Assembly (NCBI GenBank): GCA_016716335.1
Contig: JADJWN010000006.1
Span: 124,001 to 188,000 of the forward strand
Source: Saprospiraceae bacterium
GTDB taxonomy: Bacteria; Bacteroidota; Bacteroidia; Chitinophagales; Saprospiraceae
DNA: 64,000 bases
Direction of reading: 5' to 3'
The notes below the pieces were generated by a model that ran no database searches, was not told where the DNA came from, and saw nothing but the letters and a program-made list of their open reading frames with translations. Below, piece by piece: positions 28,401 through 38,743 of this stretch. Numbering within the stretch: the first letter of the stretch is position 1; each line of letters opens with the position of its first letter. Both the position numbers and the translations under genes were made by a program.

Positions 28401-31400
28401 TGGTCAGCTGGACATCAAGTGCATTGCCCACAGCTTCCATAGTACCTGATCCGGCGGAAGTATGTGCCGGAGTGGACCTGCAGCTGGATGGAAATCCATC
28501 CGGTGGTACGGGAACTTACGACACCCATTTGTGGACAGGACCCGGTGCGGCATTTGTAGAACCCGATAATGAGCAGGTGACAGTTTTCAATAATACATCT
28601 TCAGGAACTTATACTGTCATATACATAGTGACAGACAGCAATGGATGTACCGGAACTGACGAAATTACTGTGTTGGTGAATGAAAATCCGGTGGCTGATA
28701 TTTTACCGGCTACGGTATCTGAATTTATCTGCCCCGGTAAAAACCTCTTGTTGAATGGCAATCCTTCGGGTGGTGACGGCAACTACACCCATCAATGGGA
28801 AGATGCTGAAAACTTTAATGACCCTAATATACAATCTCCGGTATTTAATTCTCTTATACTGGGAGAATATACAGTGACTTATACCGTTACAGATGGTAAC
28901 GGATGTACAGCTACGGATGCCATCACATTTACTGTAGGGGATGAAGTGGCTCCTGAAATCACCTGTCCGGCAGATGTTACATTAGCTACAGACCCCGATG
29001 TATGTACAGCGTTACATACATTTACCGTAGATTTTTCTGATAATTGTGCAGGATTGGATATAGTGGGTTTTGAAAACGAATTTGCACCATCCAACTGGAC
29101 ACTTACCAACAGTACGCTGATAGGTAATGGTACGGTGGACGAATCATTAGCTCCATCATCCATCACCATTACAGGTTCTGATTTCGGACCGGTATCCGGA
29201 CCATCCAACAACACAGATTACTGTGTTACAATACCGGGAACAACAGCAGGAATGTTGACATTTGACTGGAGCTATACCTCACTGGATGGGGATGGACCAT
29301 TCTGGGATAAGTTTGGATATGTAGTGGATGGTGTATTTACTCAGGTATCCAATGATGCCGGACCTGTCAATCAAATGGGGTCTGAAACCATAAGTCTTAC
29401 ACCGGGTCAGGAATTCTGTTTTAGAATATTATCTATAGATCAGGGTTTTGGTGCTGCGGTGACCATTACAATGAACTTCGGATATATGGAGAACATCAAT
29501 CCTATGCTGAGTCAGACTGAGGGATTGCCTTCAGGCAGTGACTTTCCATTGGGTACTACTATCAATACCTTTGTGGTAACGGATTTTGCCGGTAACACGA
29601 ACAGTTGTTCATTCTCAGTGACCGTTGAAGACAGGCAGAATCCGGTGGCAATCTGCCCTGATGATATAGACATTACCTTAGATCCGGTGGAGTGTGGCAG
29701 AGTTCTGGAGTTTGCTGCGGATGGTTCAGACAATTGTTCGATCGATGATATACGTCAGACTGAGGGATTATTATCCGGAAGTTTCTTCCCTATTGGCAAG
29801 GATACCATCACGTTTGTGGTAGAAGATGGTTCAGGTAATACTGCTTCATGCTCATTTACGGTGACTGTCAGAGATTTTCCTCATCCTCCTTTGGGTTGTA
29901 TTCCTGTACATCTGTCATTGGATGAAGAATGTACCGCTGAACTTACGGCATTAAATGTTCTCACCGGATATCTCGGACCAGAGGGTGAGATTCTCTTAGG
30001 TTGTCTGGATTGTTTTATCATTGATGTCAAAGCTCCCAATGGTACAAGCCTTGGCAATACCGTTGATGGCACCTATCTGGGTAAAACGCTGAATTACACT
30101 ATTGTCAATACCAAATCCGGATTTTCATGTTGGAATACCGTATTGATAGAAGATAAAATTAAGCCGACCATCGAGTGCAGAAATGATACCATCTCCTGCA
30201 TGGCTCCTATATCTACCGCCAAAACTCCGATTGTCAGAGATAATTGTGGTGCTAAAGCTGTTCAGGTGGATGAGAGATTTGAGAGGTTGGAATGCGATGA
30301 AATTGCGATTGGACGATATATCCGAACCTGGAAAGCAGTGGATAATTACGGTAATGAAAGTATGACCTGTTCTGACACCGTATATCTGCGTCGTACCAAT
30401 CTGGAAGGATTGGAATTCCCCGGAGATATGACACTTTCCTGCTCATCAGGATATGCAACGGACAGCAAAGGATTTCCTTATCCTGCACCTTCTGTTGGAG
30501 GGGTGCCTACCTTGAATGGAGTTAATCTCTATCCATTCAATAATTCGCTGATATGCAATGGCACTGTGCATTACAATGACCATTTGTTTCTGAATACTGC
30601 CTGCAAGAAGATGATATTGCGTACCTGGACTATCACAGAATGGTGGTGCAGTACCACGGTGACCTACAACATGCCTCCACAGATTTTCACCATTATAGAT
30701 GACAAAGCACCAGTGATACCTGTGGTTGCTGACATTACAGTGACAACAAAATCCAGGGCCTGTGATGCAGATGTAATTCTGCCTGCATTGAATATTACAG
30801 ATGACTGCAACGATCTGAAAACAGTGTATATCAATGCTACGCTGAATGGTACGCCAAGCGGTTTTCTGGGCAGCAACGGAGGTACACTGCAATTGACTGC
30901 AGGCGTGCATACGGTAGAATATACCGCTTTTGATATTTGCGGTAATTCATCAACCATGAGTTTTACGGTTACAGTAAGAGATCTTACCCCTCCGATTGCC
31001 ATTTGTGATCACCTGAATACAGTCAGCCTGAACAATCAGGGCTATGCCAAGGCTACAGCGCTGGCCATTGATAACGGCAGTTTTGATGAATGTGGTCCGG
31101 TGGATTTGAAAATACAGAGAATGGAAGACCCTTGCGGCAATGGTTTTAATGTGGGATGGCATGATGAGGTGGAGTTTTGCTGCGAAGATGCCGGCAAGAC
31201 ACGAATGGTAACCCTGCTGGTGACTGATGCCGGTGGCAATACCAATATGTGTATGGTCAGTGTACAGGTACAGGATAAAATTCCACCGGCCATGAGCTGC
31301 CCTGCCAATATCACTGTAGAGGATTGTACCTTTACGTTTGATCCCACCAACGCCGGAGTAGTATTCGGCAATCCTGAAATTTTTGATAATTGTCCTTCCA

Positions 31401-33670
31401 ACAATACCATCAGAGAGGTACTGGTGGATAGCCGTAATAACTGTGGTATTGGAGTGGTGACCCGAACATTTACGCTTGTGTCCGGTGGTCAGTCATACGG
31501 AACCTGCGTGCAAACCATTGAATTCAGAAATCTTGAACCATTTGATGCATACAATCCGGCACATCTGATCTGGCCGAGAGATACCATGCTCAACAGCATC
31601 TGTTCGCCATTGAATCTGTTGCCCGAGTCATTGGGTGATCTGCACGGATTCCCGAGAATCATCGAAGATGCATGTGATCTGGTAGGTATGAATTATGAAG
31701 ACCAGATATTCTATTTTGCCAATAATAATGCCTGCTTCAAAATACTGAGAACCTGGAGTATCATAGACTGGTGTCAGAAGAATACAGATGGCACCTACAA
31801 GGTTTGGACCTGGGAGCAGGAAATCAAAGTCGTGGACAATACCGCTCCGGTTATCACCAGCAGTACAGAAAGCCGTATGGTGTGCACTTATGACAGCGAA
31901 TGTCAGTCCGGAGTCATCTCAGGATTGATTGCAACAGCTACCGATTGTACGCCTGACAGTATGCTGCAGTGGAGTTATAAGGTATATGATACAGATGTCA
32001 ATCCTCATGTATTGTACGCATCAGGTATTGGAAATGACGTCAGCGGAACTTATCCTGTTGGAAAATACCGGGTAGATTTCACAGTTCTGGACAGGTGTGG
32101 CAATATTGCTACTACATCGTATAATTTCGAAATCAGAAACTGTAAGGCTCCGACTGCTATATGTAAAGTAGGGCTTGCCACTTCGCTGACCATGATGGAT
32201 ACCAACAATGACGGAACCGGAGATACGCCACTGGCAATGATCAGGCCGGAATTCTTCAACAATAAGAGTTATCATCCATGTAACTATGACCTTAAATTCA
32301 GTTTCTCCGCTAATGTAAATGATACACTCCGCACTTTCACCTGTGATTCTGTGGGTATGAGGAATATTCAGATGTGGGTGACGGATGTGAATGGCAATAC
32401 TTCATTCTGTACCACATTCATCAGCGTACAGGATAGTATGAATTTGTGTACAGGCAACCGTATAGCTGTATCAGGTACAGTGAAGACGGAGGAGCAGCAG
32501 GAAGTGGCAGAGGTTATGGTTTATCTCAATAATGGTGAAGGAGGACAAACCATGACTAATGACGAGGGTAAGTATATTTTTGAAGAATTACAGACCGGAG
32601 GTACCTATGCTTTCAGACCTGAAAAGAAAGGGGATGATAAGAATGGAGTGACCACACTGGACATTGTGATGATTCAAAGGCATATCCTGGGTATGCAGCC
32701 TCTTTCAAGTCCATACAAGCTTCTCGCCGCTGATGTCAATAAATCCGGTAATATCAGTTCTGCCGATCTGCTGGAAATACGCAAACTTATTTTAGGATTG
32801 TATGACCAACTTCCTGTGGTTGACAGCTGGAAATTTGTGGACAGGAATTATCAGTTCCCCGACCCATCAGCACCATGGCTGGGAGTATTGCCCGAGGAGT
32901 GCATTGTGCCGAACATTTATCAGAATACAGCCGTAAACTTTGTAGCAGTAAAAATGGGAGATGTCAACGGCAGTGCCAAGGGTAATTATAACGGTACTCC
33001 ACTTGAACATCGCAGTACTTACAGATTCTGGATGGAGGAGGGTACTGTGACGCAGGACAATGTGAGAAGGATTCCGGTCAGGGCAGGAAATGACCAGACT
33101 TTGTATGGTATGCAGATGATGCTGCATTTCAGAGATATCGAATATGCGAACATTGTACCTGCCGGTATCAGAATAGCTGCTCAAGAGATGGTGAAATTCG
33201 GCACGGAAAGAATCGGATTGAGTATTTCCATACCGGAGGGTATCCGAGTGAGAGAGGATGATGTATTGTTTTACATTGAAGTAAAATCCGGTGTCAGTCA
33301 GGATGTGAAGCATCTGATCAGTATCGGCACGGAGGTCAATCCTGAAGTTTATACAGATGGTATGTATGAGCAGCAGTTGACCATGCAGTGGAGAAATGTA
33401 GATTCAGACCCGTTTGAAGTGCTGAATGTACAACCCAATCCATGGAAAGACCACACCTTCATCCACCTTACCATGCCTGAGTCCGCTATGGTGTCCTTTA
33501 AGGTGAAGGATCTGGCCGGAAGAAAAGTGCTCAGCAGGGTTGAACAGCTGCAGAAAGGCCTCAATCAGATCATGGTTACCTCCTCAGAACTGATGAAAGC
33601 CGGTGTGTACATTTTTGAAGTGAAATATGCAAATCAATCCATTACAGGTAAGATGATAATGGTAGAATAA
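22404..33670 (+). CDS. Giant T9SS-secreted repeat protein (~3755 aa, one -1 frameshift)
   Basis: The N-terminus has a 17-residue hydrophilic start, a hydrophobic helix and a likely cleavage at EAVAQ (about residue 40). Next is a parallel beta-helix (about 45-330), then a long series of SprB/PKD-like modules containing two large internal duplications. HYR-type modules with paired cysteines follow (EITCPADVTL, NPVAICPDDIDITL). Towards the end are a carboxypeptidase-regulatory-like fold (about 3350), a dockerin-type repeat pair (about 3410-3485: LDIVMIQRHILG, ADVNKSGNISSADLLEIRKLILG), a cohesin-like part, and a Por-type T9SS sorting domain (about 3670-3755: VQPNPWKDHTFI, AGVYIFEVKY). The first frame ends at 28442 and the second opens near 28400. 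One missing T near 28390 restores ENFETVVSWTSS, as in the upstream repeat. It probably acts at the cell surface in adhesion or matrix. Confidence 0.88.
23850..25940 (+). repeat. Internal 780-bp repeats in the giant gene
   Basis: Matching positions recur every 780 bp (for example the LPF.GNPFT.VCVG block at about 24100, 24880 and 25660, and the LTAQTPSICPS block). The nucleotide identity between copies is very high, with only scattered third-position changes. This indicates recent duplication or gene conversion within the coding region, about 260 residues per unit. Confidence 0.9.
25946..28588 (+). repeat. Internal 1368-bp duplication in the giant gene
   Basis: The block from about 25946 to 27220 recurs at about 27314 to 28588 (offset 1368 bp, 456 codons). 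Both begin TCPADTIVCEDA and include the SAPQLNKVPNV, CRGANVSATF and VSWTSSALPT segments. The frameshift lies inside the second copy, and the first copy shows what the intact reading should be. Confidence 0.9.
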
Positions 33671-33694
33671 GAGGATACAATTTTGAGTTTTTCG

Positions 33695-33729
33695 AAAGGC
33701 CTTCCCTTGATCCGGAAGGCCTTTTTTGT
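33695..33729 (+). terminator. Terminator after the giant gene
   Basis: AAAGGCCTTCC (33695-33705) pairs with GGAAGGCCTTT after a short loop, followed by a T run. It is 24 bp after the stop codon. Confidence 0.85.
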
Positions 33730-34182
33730 TTATGTCTAAAAGTGGTTTTTTCAGGATCATTTGCCTGTATTTATGTTTCGGGAAGCAGATGGTTTGGGTC
33801 GGATTCTTACATGGGGATTTCGCAATGGCAGATGAAAGACCTTTAAGCGATGAGTAATTTTGTAAGTATCTGCATAGACTCTCCCGATGCCAAATCCCGT
33901 TATGGTTACGGTAAAGGGTTTTATAAGCGGGCTTGACCGTCAAAAGGCTGGAGCGCATTGTAGAAGCACTTTGGAGATAATAAGGGTAAGATGCTGAAAT
34001 ACATTTCAGCTTTTGGCATTGGCAGCTTTTCTGTGTGGAGGATTTGTTCGTCTGAAGGTGGGGAGTATTGAAAGAAAGTTGTGTAAAACGGCAGTTAAAT
34101 TTGTTCAAATGTGGCTCCCGCCAAAGGCCTGAGAAGTCTGTTTTCGAAAACTATTTTATTATTCGTAAAATCAGAGGTAACC
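33730..34182. other. Gene-free stretch between two convergent terminators
   Basis: A 174-codon minus-strand frame (33584-34108) crosses this region, but it runs through the giant gene's terminator into its coding end, is cysteine/histidine-rich with no domain, and has no promoter. I consider it spurious. Nothing else recognisable is present. Confidence 0.6.
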
Positions 34183-34218
34183 AAAAAAAAATGCCCTCCT
34201 CTGAATTCAGTGGAGGGC
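34183..34218 (-). terminator. Terminator of the SusCD operon
   Basis: On the minus strand GCCCTCC (34212-34218) pairs with GGAGGGC (34193-34199), with an extra GAATTC palindrome in the loop, followed by a long T run. It lies about 30 bp after the susD stop. Confidence 0.85.
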
Positions 34219-34249
34219 CTTACTAACAAAATTATCCAAAACTAAATTT

Positions 34250-35722
34250 TCAGTATCCGGGATTTTGGGTCAGTTTACCGTCTGTAAGGTCTATCTCCGT
34301 TTGCGGTATAGGAAAGAGTTCATGTTTGTTTGCCGTAAAATTTTTGCCGGCGGCTTTCAGTGCTGCTTCTGCCCGTCCCCAACGTACAAGGTCAAACCAC
34401 CGGTGTTGCTCCATCGCCAGTTCAGATCTTCTTTCGCGGTAAATACGCTCACGCAGCTGGTCTTTGTCTGTAATGGTAATGTCAGGCAAGATAAAATTAT
34501 TGGTGCCTCTGGCTCTTCTTCTTACCGCATTGAGCAGGGGCAGAGCCTCCGCACTTCTGCCATCCTCATTGTATGCCTCTGCACACAGCAGCAGTATGTC
34601 AGCATATCTGAGCAACCTGATATTGCCAGGGCCGTTATCCTGGAGACCGGGATGTTTGGGTACCCATGCCTTCTGATTGTACCTTGCATTGAGGATGTCC
34701 GGATTTACTTCGACTTTTGTAGTGCCGTCCGGCAGAATCTCTCCCTCATAGATGATAGTGGCCTGTCGTCTGGGATCTCCGGCTTCATAATTCTGTATCA
34801 GATTGTCGCTGGGTCTGTTAAAACCCCAGCCGAGATTGGGTATGCCTCTCACTCCCTGTACCATATTGTACGGTGTGGCTCCCGGTCCGGCCACAGCGGC
34901 CTGGAGAGCAACGGCGCCGATTTCAAAAATGCTTTCCATTCCATGTTCACCTGACATCAGGAAATTTTCGGAATATGTCGGAAAAAGTCGGTATTCATTG
35001 CTGTTGATAATGGCTTCGCATTGTGCGATGGCATTTTTCCATTCTTTTTTCACCATGTACAATTTGGCGAGAATACCTCTTGCAGCTCCCTTGGTCACTC
35101 GTCCCAACTCACTGGACGGATATTTTGATTTTTCCGGTAAGGTTTCTACTGCATATTTGAGATCATCTTCTATCAGGGCATAAACTTCAGCTAAAGGCCT
35201 CCTTTCCTGAGTGTAGTATTGGCTCTCTTCGAGCTGTGTGGTAATAAGCGGTACCGGACCAAACCACTGTGCAAGTCTCAGATAACTGAATGCTCTGAGA
35301 AAACGGGCTTCGGCTATCAGTCTGGCCTTTAGCTGGGCATCCATCTGTATATCCGGTATTTTGTTGATGGCAAGATTGGCACGGTAAATAGTGCGGTACT
35401 GACCATTCCAGACAGATGAAAAAGTAACATTGGTTGCATCAAACTGAAAATTGTCAATTTCTGCCAGATAAAAGGCATCATTGGGTGTACTGCCTTTGTC
35501 GGCATCGTCACTGATGATGTCGGTGGCACCGAGATAAGGCAAACCGCAAAATTCCCACGAACGGAAATTGGCATAAATGGCATTTACTGCCTGTACTGCA
35601 TGTTCTTCCGTTTGAAAGAAAGTTTCGGAAGTTAACTGGCCTTTGGGCTTTCTATCCAGAAAGTCATCACTGCAGGCTGCGAGTAACAGGGTTGCAAAAA
35701 GTGCGAAAATTATATTTCTCAT
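34250..35722 (-). CDS. SusD/RagB-family glycan-binding lipoprotein
   Basis: The 490-aa protein has a lipoprotein signal (IFALFATLLLAACSDDF, lipobox LAAC) followed by the SusD N-terminal motif FLDRKPKGQLTSETFFQTEEHAVQA. The TPR-like helices (RFLRAFSYLRLAQWFGPVPLI, YALIEDDLKYAVETLP, RGILAKLYMVKKEWKNA) and the C-terminal YADILLLCAEAYNE and RRSELAMEQHRWFDLVRWG motifs are typical. It caps the SusC barrel at the cell surface and captures oligosaccharides. It is the last gene of the glycan operon, 12 bp after susC. Confidence 0.95.
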   Translation of the reverse strand: MRNIIFALFATLLLAACSDDFLDRKPKGQLTSETFFQTEEHAVQAVNAIYANFRSWEFCGLPYLGATDIISDDADKGSTPNDAFYLAEIDNFQFDATNVTFSSVWNGQYRTIYRANLAINKIPDIQMDAQLKARLIAEARFLRAFSYLRLAQWFGPVPLITTQLEESQYYTQERRPLAEVYALIEDDLKYAVETLPEKSKYPSSELGRVTKGAARGILAKLYMVKKEWKNAIAQCEAIINSNEYRLFPTYSENFLMSGEHGMESIFEIGAVALQAAVAGPGATPYNMVQGVRGIPNLGWGFNRPSDNLIQNYEAGDPRRQATIIYEGEILPDGTTKVEVNPDILNARYNQKAWVPKHPGLQDNGPGNIRLLRYADILLLCAEAYNEDGRSAEALPLLNAVRRRARGTNNFILPDITITDKDQLRERIYRERRSELAMEQHRWFDLVRWGRAEAALKAAGKNFTANKHELFPIPQTEIDLTDGKLTQNPGY

Positions 35723-35734
35723 AATTATTTCTTT

Positions 35735-38728
35735 TTAAAATTTAAAATCCAAACCAAACTGCCATGATTTTGAGATGGGATATTGACCGTCGTCAAATCC
35801 AACTCTGAACGGACTACCGGCATTGGCAAATTCCGGGGAATACCCCCTGAAACTCTGTCTTGTCCATAAATTGGTGCCTGAAACATAAAATCTCAGGGAT
35901 TGAATTTTCATTTTGTCCAATATGGATTTGGGAAGTGAATAACCCAGAACCAGACTTCTGATTCTGAAGAAGGAACCATCCTGCAGAAATCTGTCGCTCA
36001 CCCTGTAATTGTGGCCACCATTGGTGACACGGGGTTCAGTGGTACTGGGGTTTTGAGGAGTCCAGGCATCGGCCACATGTTTTTCCCAGTTATATACTGC
36101 AAAACGGAATGTTTCCTTGGCATTGAATACCTTATTCCCATGTACACCCAGGAAATCCACGGCAAAATCCAGTCCTTTCCACTCGGCCCCTGCCGATATA
36201 CCATAGGTCAGGTAGGGATTGGGGAGCCCAGATATTCTCTGTCTTCAGCATTGAGTTTTCCATCGCCGTTGAGATCTGCAAACCGGATGTCTCCGGGTAC
36301 TTCATTTCCAAATTTGGGAGAAGCCGCTATCTCCTCAGCGGATTGAAAAATACCTGCCACTCTGTACCCGTAAAATGCACCGAGCGGTAATCCTACCACC
36401 GACCGGGTAGCCGGTTCGCCATTGATAAATGCGTCGAAAATTTCGGTTTTACCCAATCCTATGTTCAGTACTTCATTTCTTACGGGTGAAAAATTCGCAC
36501 TGATATTGTAGCTGAATGTGCCTGATTGCCTCCAGTTGACCATGATATCAAATCCTTTGTTGAGTACCTCTGCGGTATTTACAATAGGATCGCCGGCTGA
36601 GCCTACATATCCCGGTATGGGTACGGCAGCAATAATATCGAAGGTATGCCGTCTGTACCAGTCAATTTCAATACCCAGACGATCATTCAGAAATCCTGCC
36701 TCCATGCCTATATCCATTTGTCGGGTAGCTTCCCATACGAGATTGGGATTGGTCAGCGATGTCTGGGTTGCACCCTGGTTGATATCTTCTGCAGTGCCAA
36801 AGACGGCATACAATCCACTATTGATGACTGCACTGGTAGGGTAGGGATTGGGGAAATTCTGATTACCCAGGACACCGTATCCGGCCCTGAATTTCAACCG
36901 GTCAAATATATTCAGCTGCTCGGCGAAGTCCTCTGCCGGCATCCCATCCCAGACCGACAGAAGGGAAAGAGGCTGCACGGTTATTTTTTCTGAATATGCT
37001 GGACTTGTCAATTCTCCAGTTGGCAGTGAGCAGATATTTGCCTTTGTAGCCATAATTAAGCCGGAACAATTGAGAGACTGTGGCTCTGTCGCTGGCCCCG
37101 TTAAAATTCATCTGAGTAGTGTCATTTCCAGCTGAAAGATAAAGAATTTCGTCTGCCGTACCCGGGAAATTTTCTCTGCTGCCTCCAATCCATTCATTCC
37201 TGCGCTCGTCTGCGGCATATCCTGCCATTACATTCAGACTGTGGTCTTTCCATTCTCTGAAATAGTTTAAAGTCTGCTCCCATACCCAGTTTCTCTCCTC
37301 ATTGAATTCGGCATTTACCCTATCATTTCTGTTGAGTTGTGAAGCACTGACCTGAAATACCGGTTCATACCTCCTGCCCTTGCCATTTGCCCTGTCAAAT
37401 CCGAAATTGGTTTTGAAAGTGAAATGCTTCAGAAAGCGGGCTTCACTGTAGATATTACCAAAAAGTCGGTCTGACCAGAAATAATTATTGCTTTTATAAA
37501 ACTGGTCTGCTGCCGGATTGGCTATGGCAAGACCAAAAAACGTGGGGTCAGAAAACGTACCGTCTTCCCGCTTGGGAGTGATCACTGGCGGAATCCGGTA
37601 GGCACTGCCTACAACATTAGGCCCGTTGTGACTTTTAGAGGTCGCATAGGAAATATTGGTGCCGATGTTCATCCAGCTGTTGAGTTTATACTCGGTGTTC
37701 AATCTGAATGTAGCCCGGTCAAAGGCCGTATTTTTCAGTACGCCATCCTGCTTGAAGTAGTTGGTGCTGAAGTTGTAGGACATATTGTCACCGCCTCCCG
37801 TTGCACTTAACTGCACACTGCCTATAGGTGCGGTGCGGAAGATTTCATTCTGCCAATTGGTGCCCTCTCCAAAGACTGTGGGATCGGGATAAAAATTGAT
37901 ACCTCTGAATTGATTGTAAGCTCGGGCGAATTCAGTACCATTAAGCATTTCAATCTGCCGGATCACCTGTTGATTTCCATAATAACTGGATACGGTGAAT
38001 TGAGCATTTTTTTGTTTTTTACCATTTTTGGTGGTAATGATAATCACACCGTTGGCACCCCTGCTGCCATAAATAGCGGCAGCGGAAGCATCTTTGAGTA
38101 CTTCGATACTCTCTACATCCTGTGGATTGACAAAGGATGCATCATAAGCCAGCATCCCATCTATTACATACAAAGGGTCTGAGCCGTTGAAAGAGCCAGT
38201 TCCTCTGATTCTTACTACTGCTCCGGCTCCGGGAGCTCCAGTAGCAGGGGTGACGAACACACCGGGGATTTTACCCTGGAGTGCCTGATCTACATTGGGT
38301 GTAGTGATGCGCTCCAGCTCACTTCCTTTGAGTGATGAAATAGAACCTGTGACATCACTTTTTCTCTGTACGCCATAGCCCACCACCACGACCTGATCGA
38401 GCAGGACGCTGGATTCTGCAAGCCTTAAATCCAGTCTTTCGCTGTTTCTGACTGTTACTTCCATATCGGTGTAACCCACATAGGATACAATCAATACCGC
38501 ACCGACACCGGACACTTTCAGTTCAAAGTCCCCGTTATAGTCAGTGATAGTACCATTGGTGGTACCTTTCTCCTGTATGGATGCACCAATCAGTCCCTCT
38601 CCGGTTTTGCTGTCTCTGACACTTCCGGATACGTTAATTTGTCCATAAAGGCTGATGCTGCACATCCAGACACTATAAAACAGCAGATGTGTAAGTGCTT
38701 TTTGCCATAATTTTGATTTATCATTCAT
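35735..38728 (-). CDS. SusC/RagA-family TonB-dependent transporter (two frameshifts)
   Basis: With two single-base corrections this is one 997-aa SusC protein. Frame 1 (from 38728) has a signal peptide, the carboxypeptidase-like domain (VSGSVRDSKTGEGLIGASI), and the plug (LDQVVVVGYGVQRKSDVTGSI, VDQALQGKIPGVFV, DPLYVIDGM, SIEVLKDASAAAIYGSRGANGVIIITTK). Frame 2 continues at MPAEDFAEQLNIFDRLKFRAGYG after an extra G near 36944 (GLGW then MPAEDF). Frame 3 begins after a missing A near 36220 (SPIPNLTYG expected) and ends with the barrel strand WQFGLDFKF. It imports glycan oligomers across the outer membrane with the adjacent SusD. The gene follows the GH3 gene by 15 bp. Confidence 0.93.
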
Positions 38729-38743
38729 AGGTTCAGGTTTTGA

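Noticed and set aside
33584..34108. 174-codon minus-strand frame between the giant gene and susD
   Set aside because: It crosses the terminator and the 3' coding end of the giant gene and lacks any recognisable domain or promoter.
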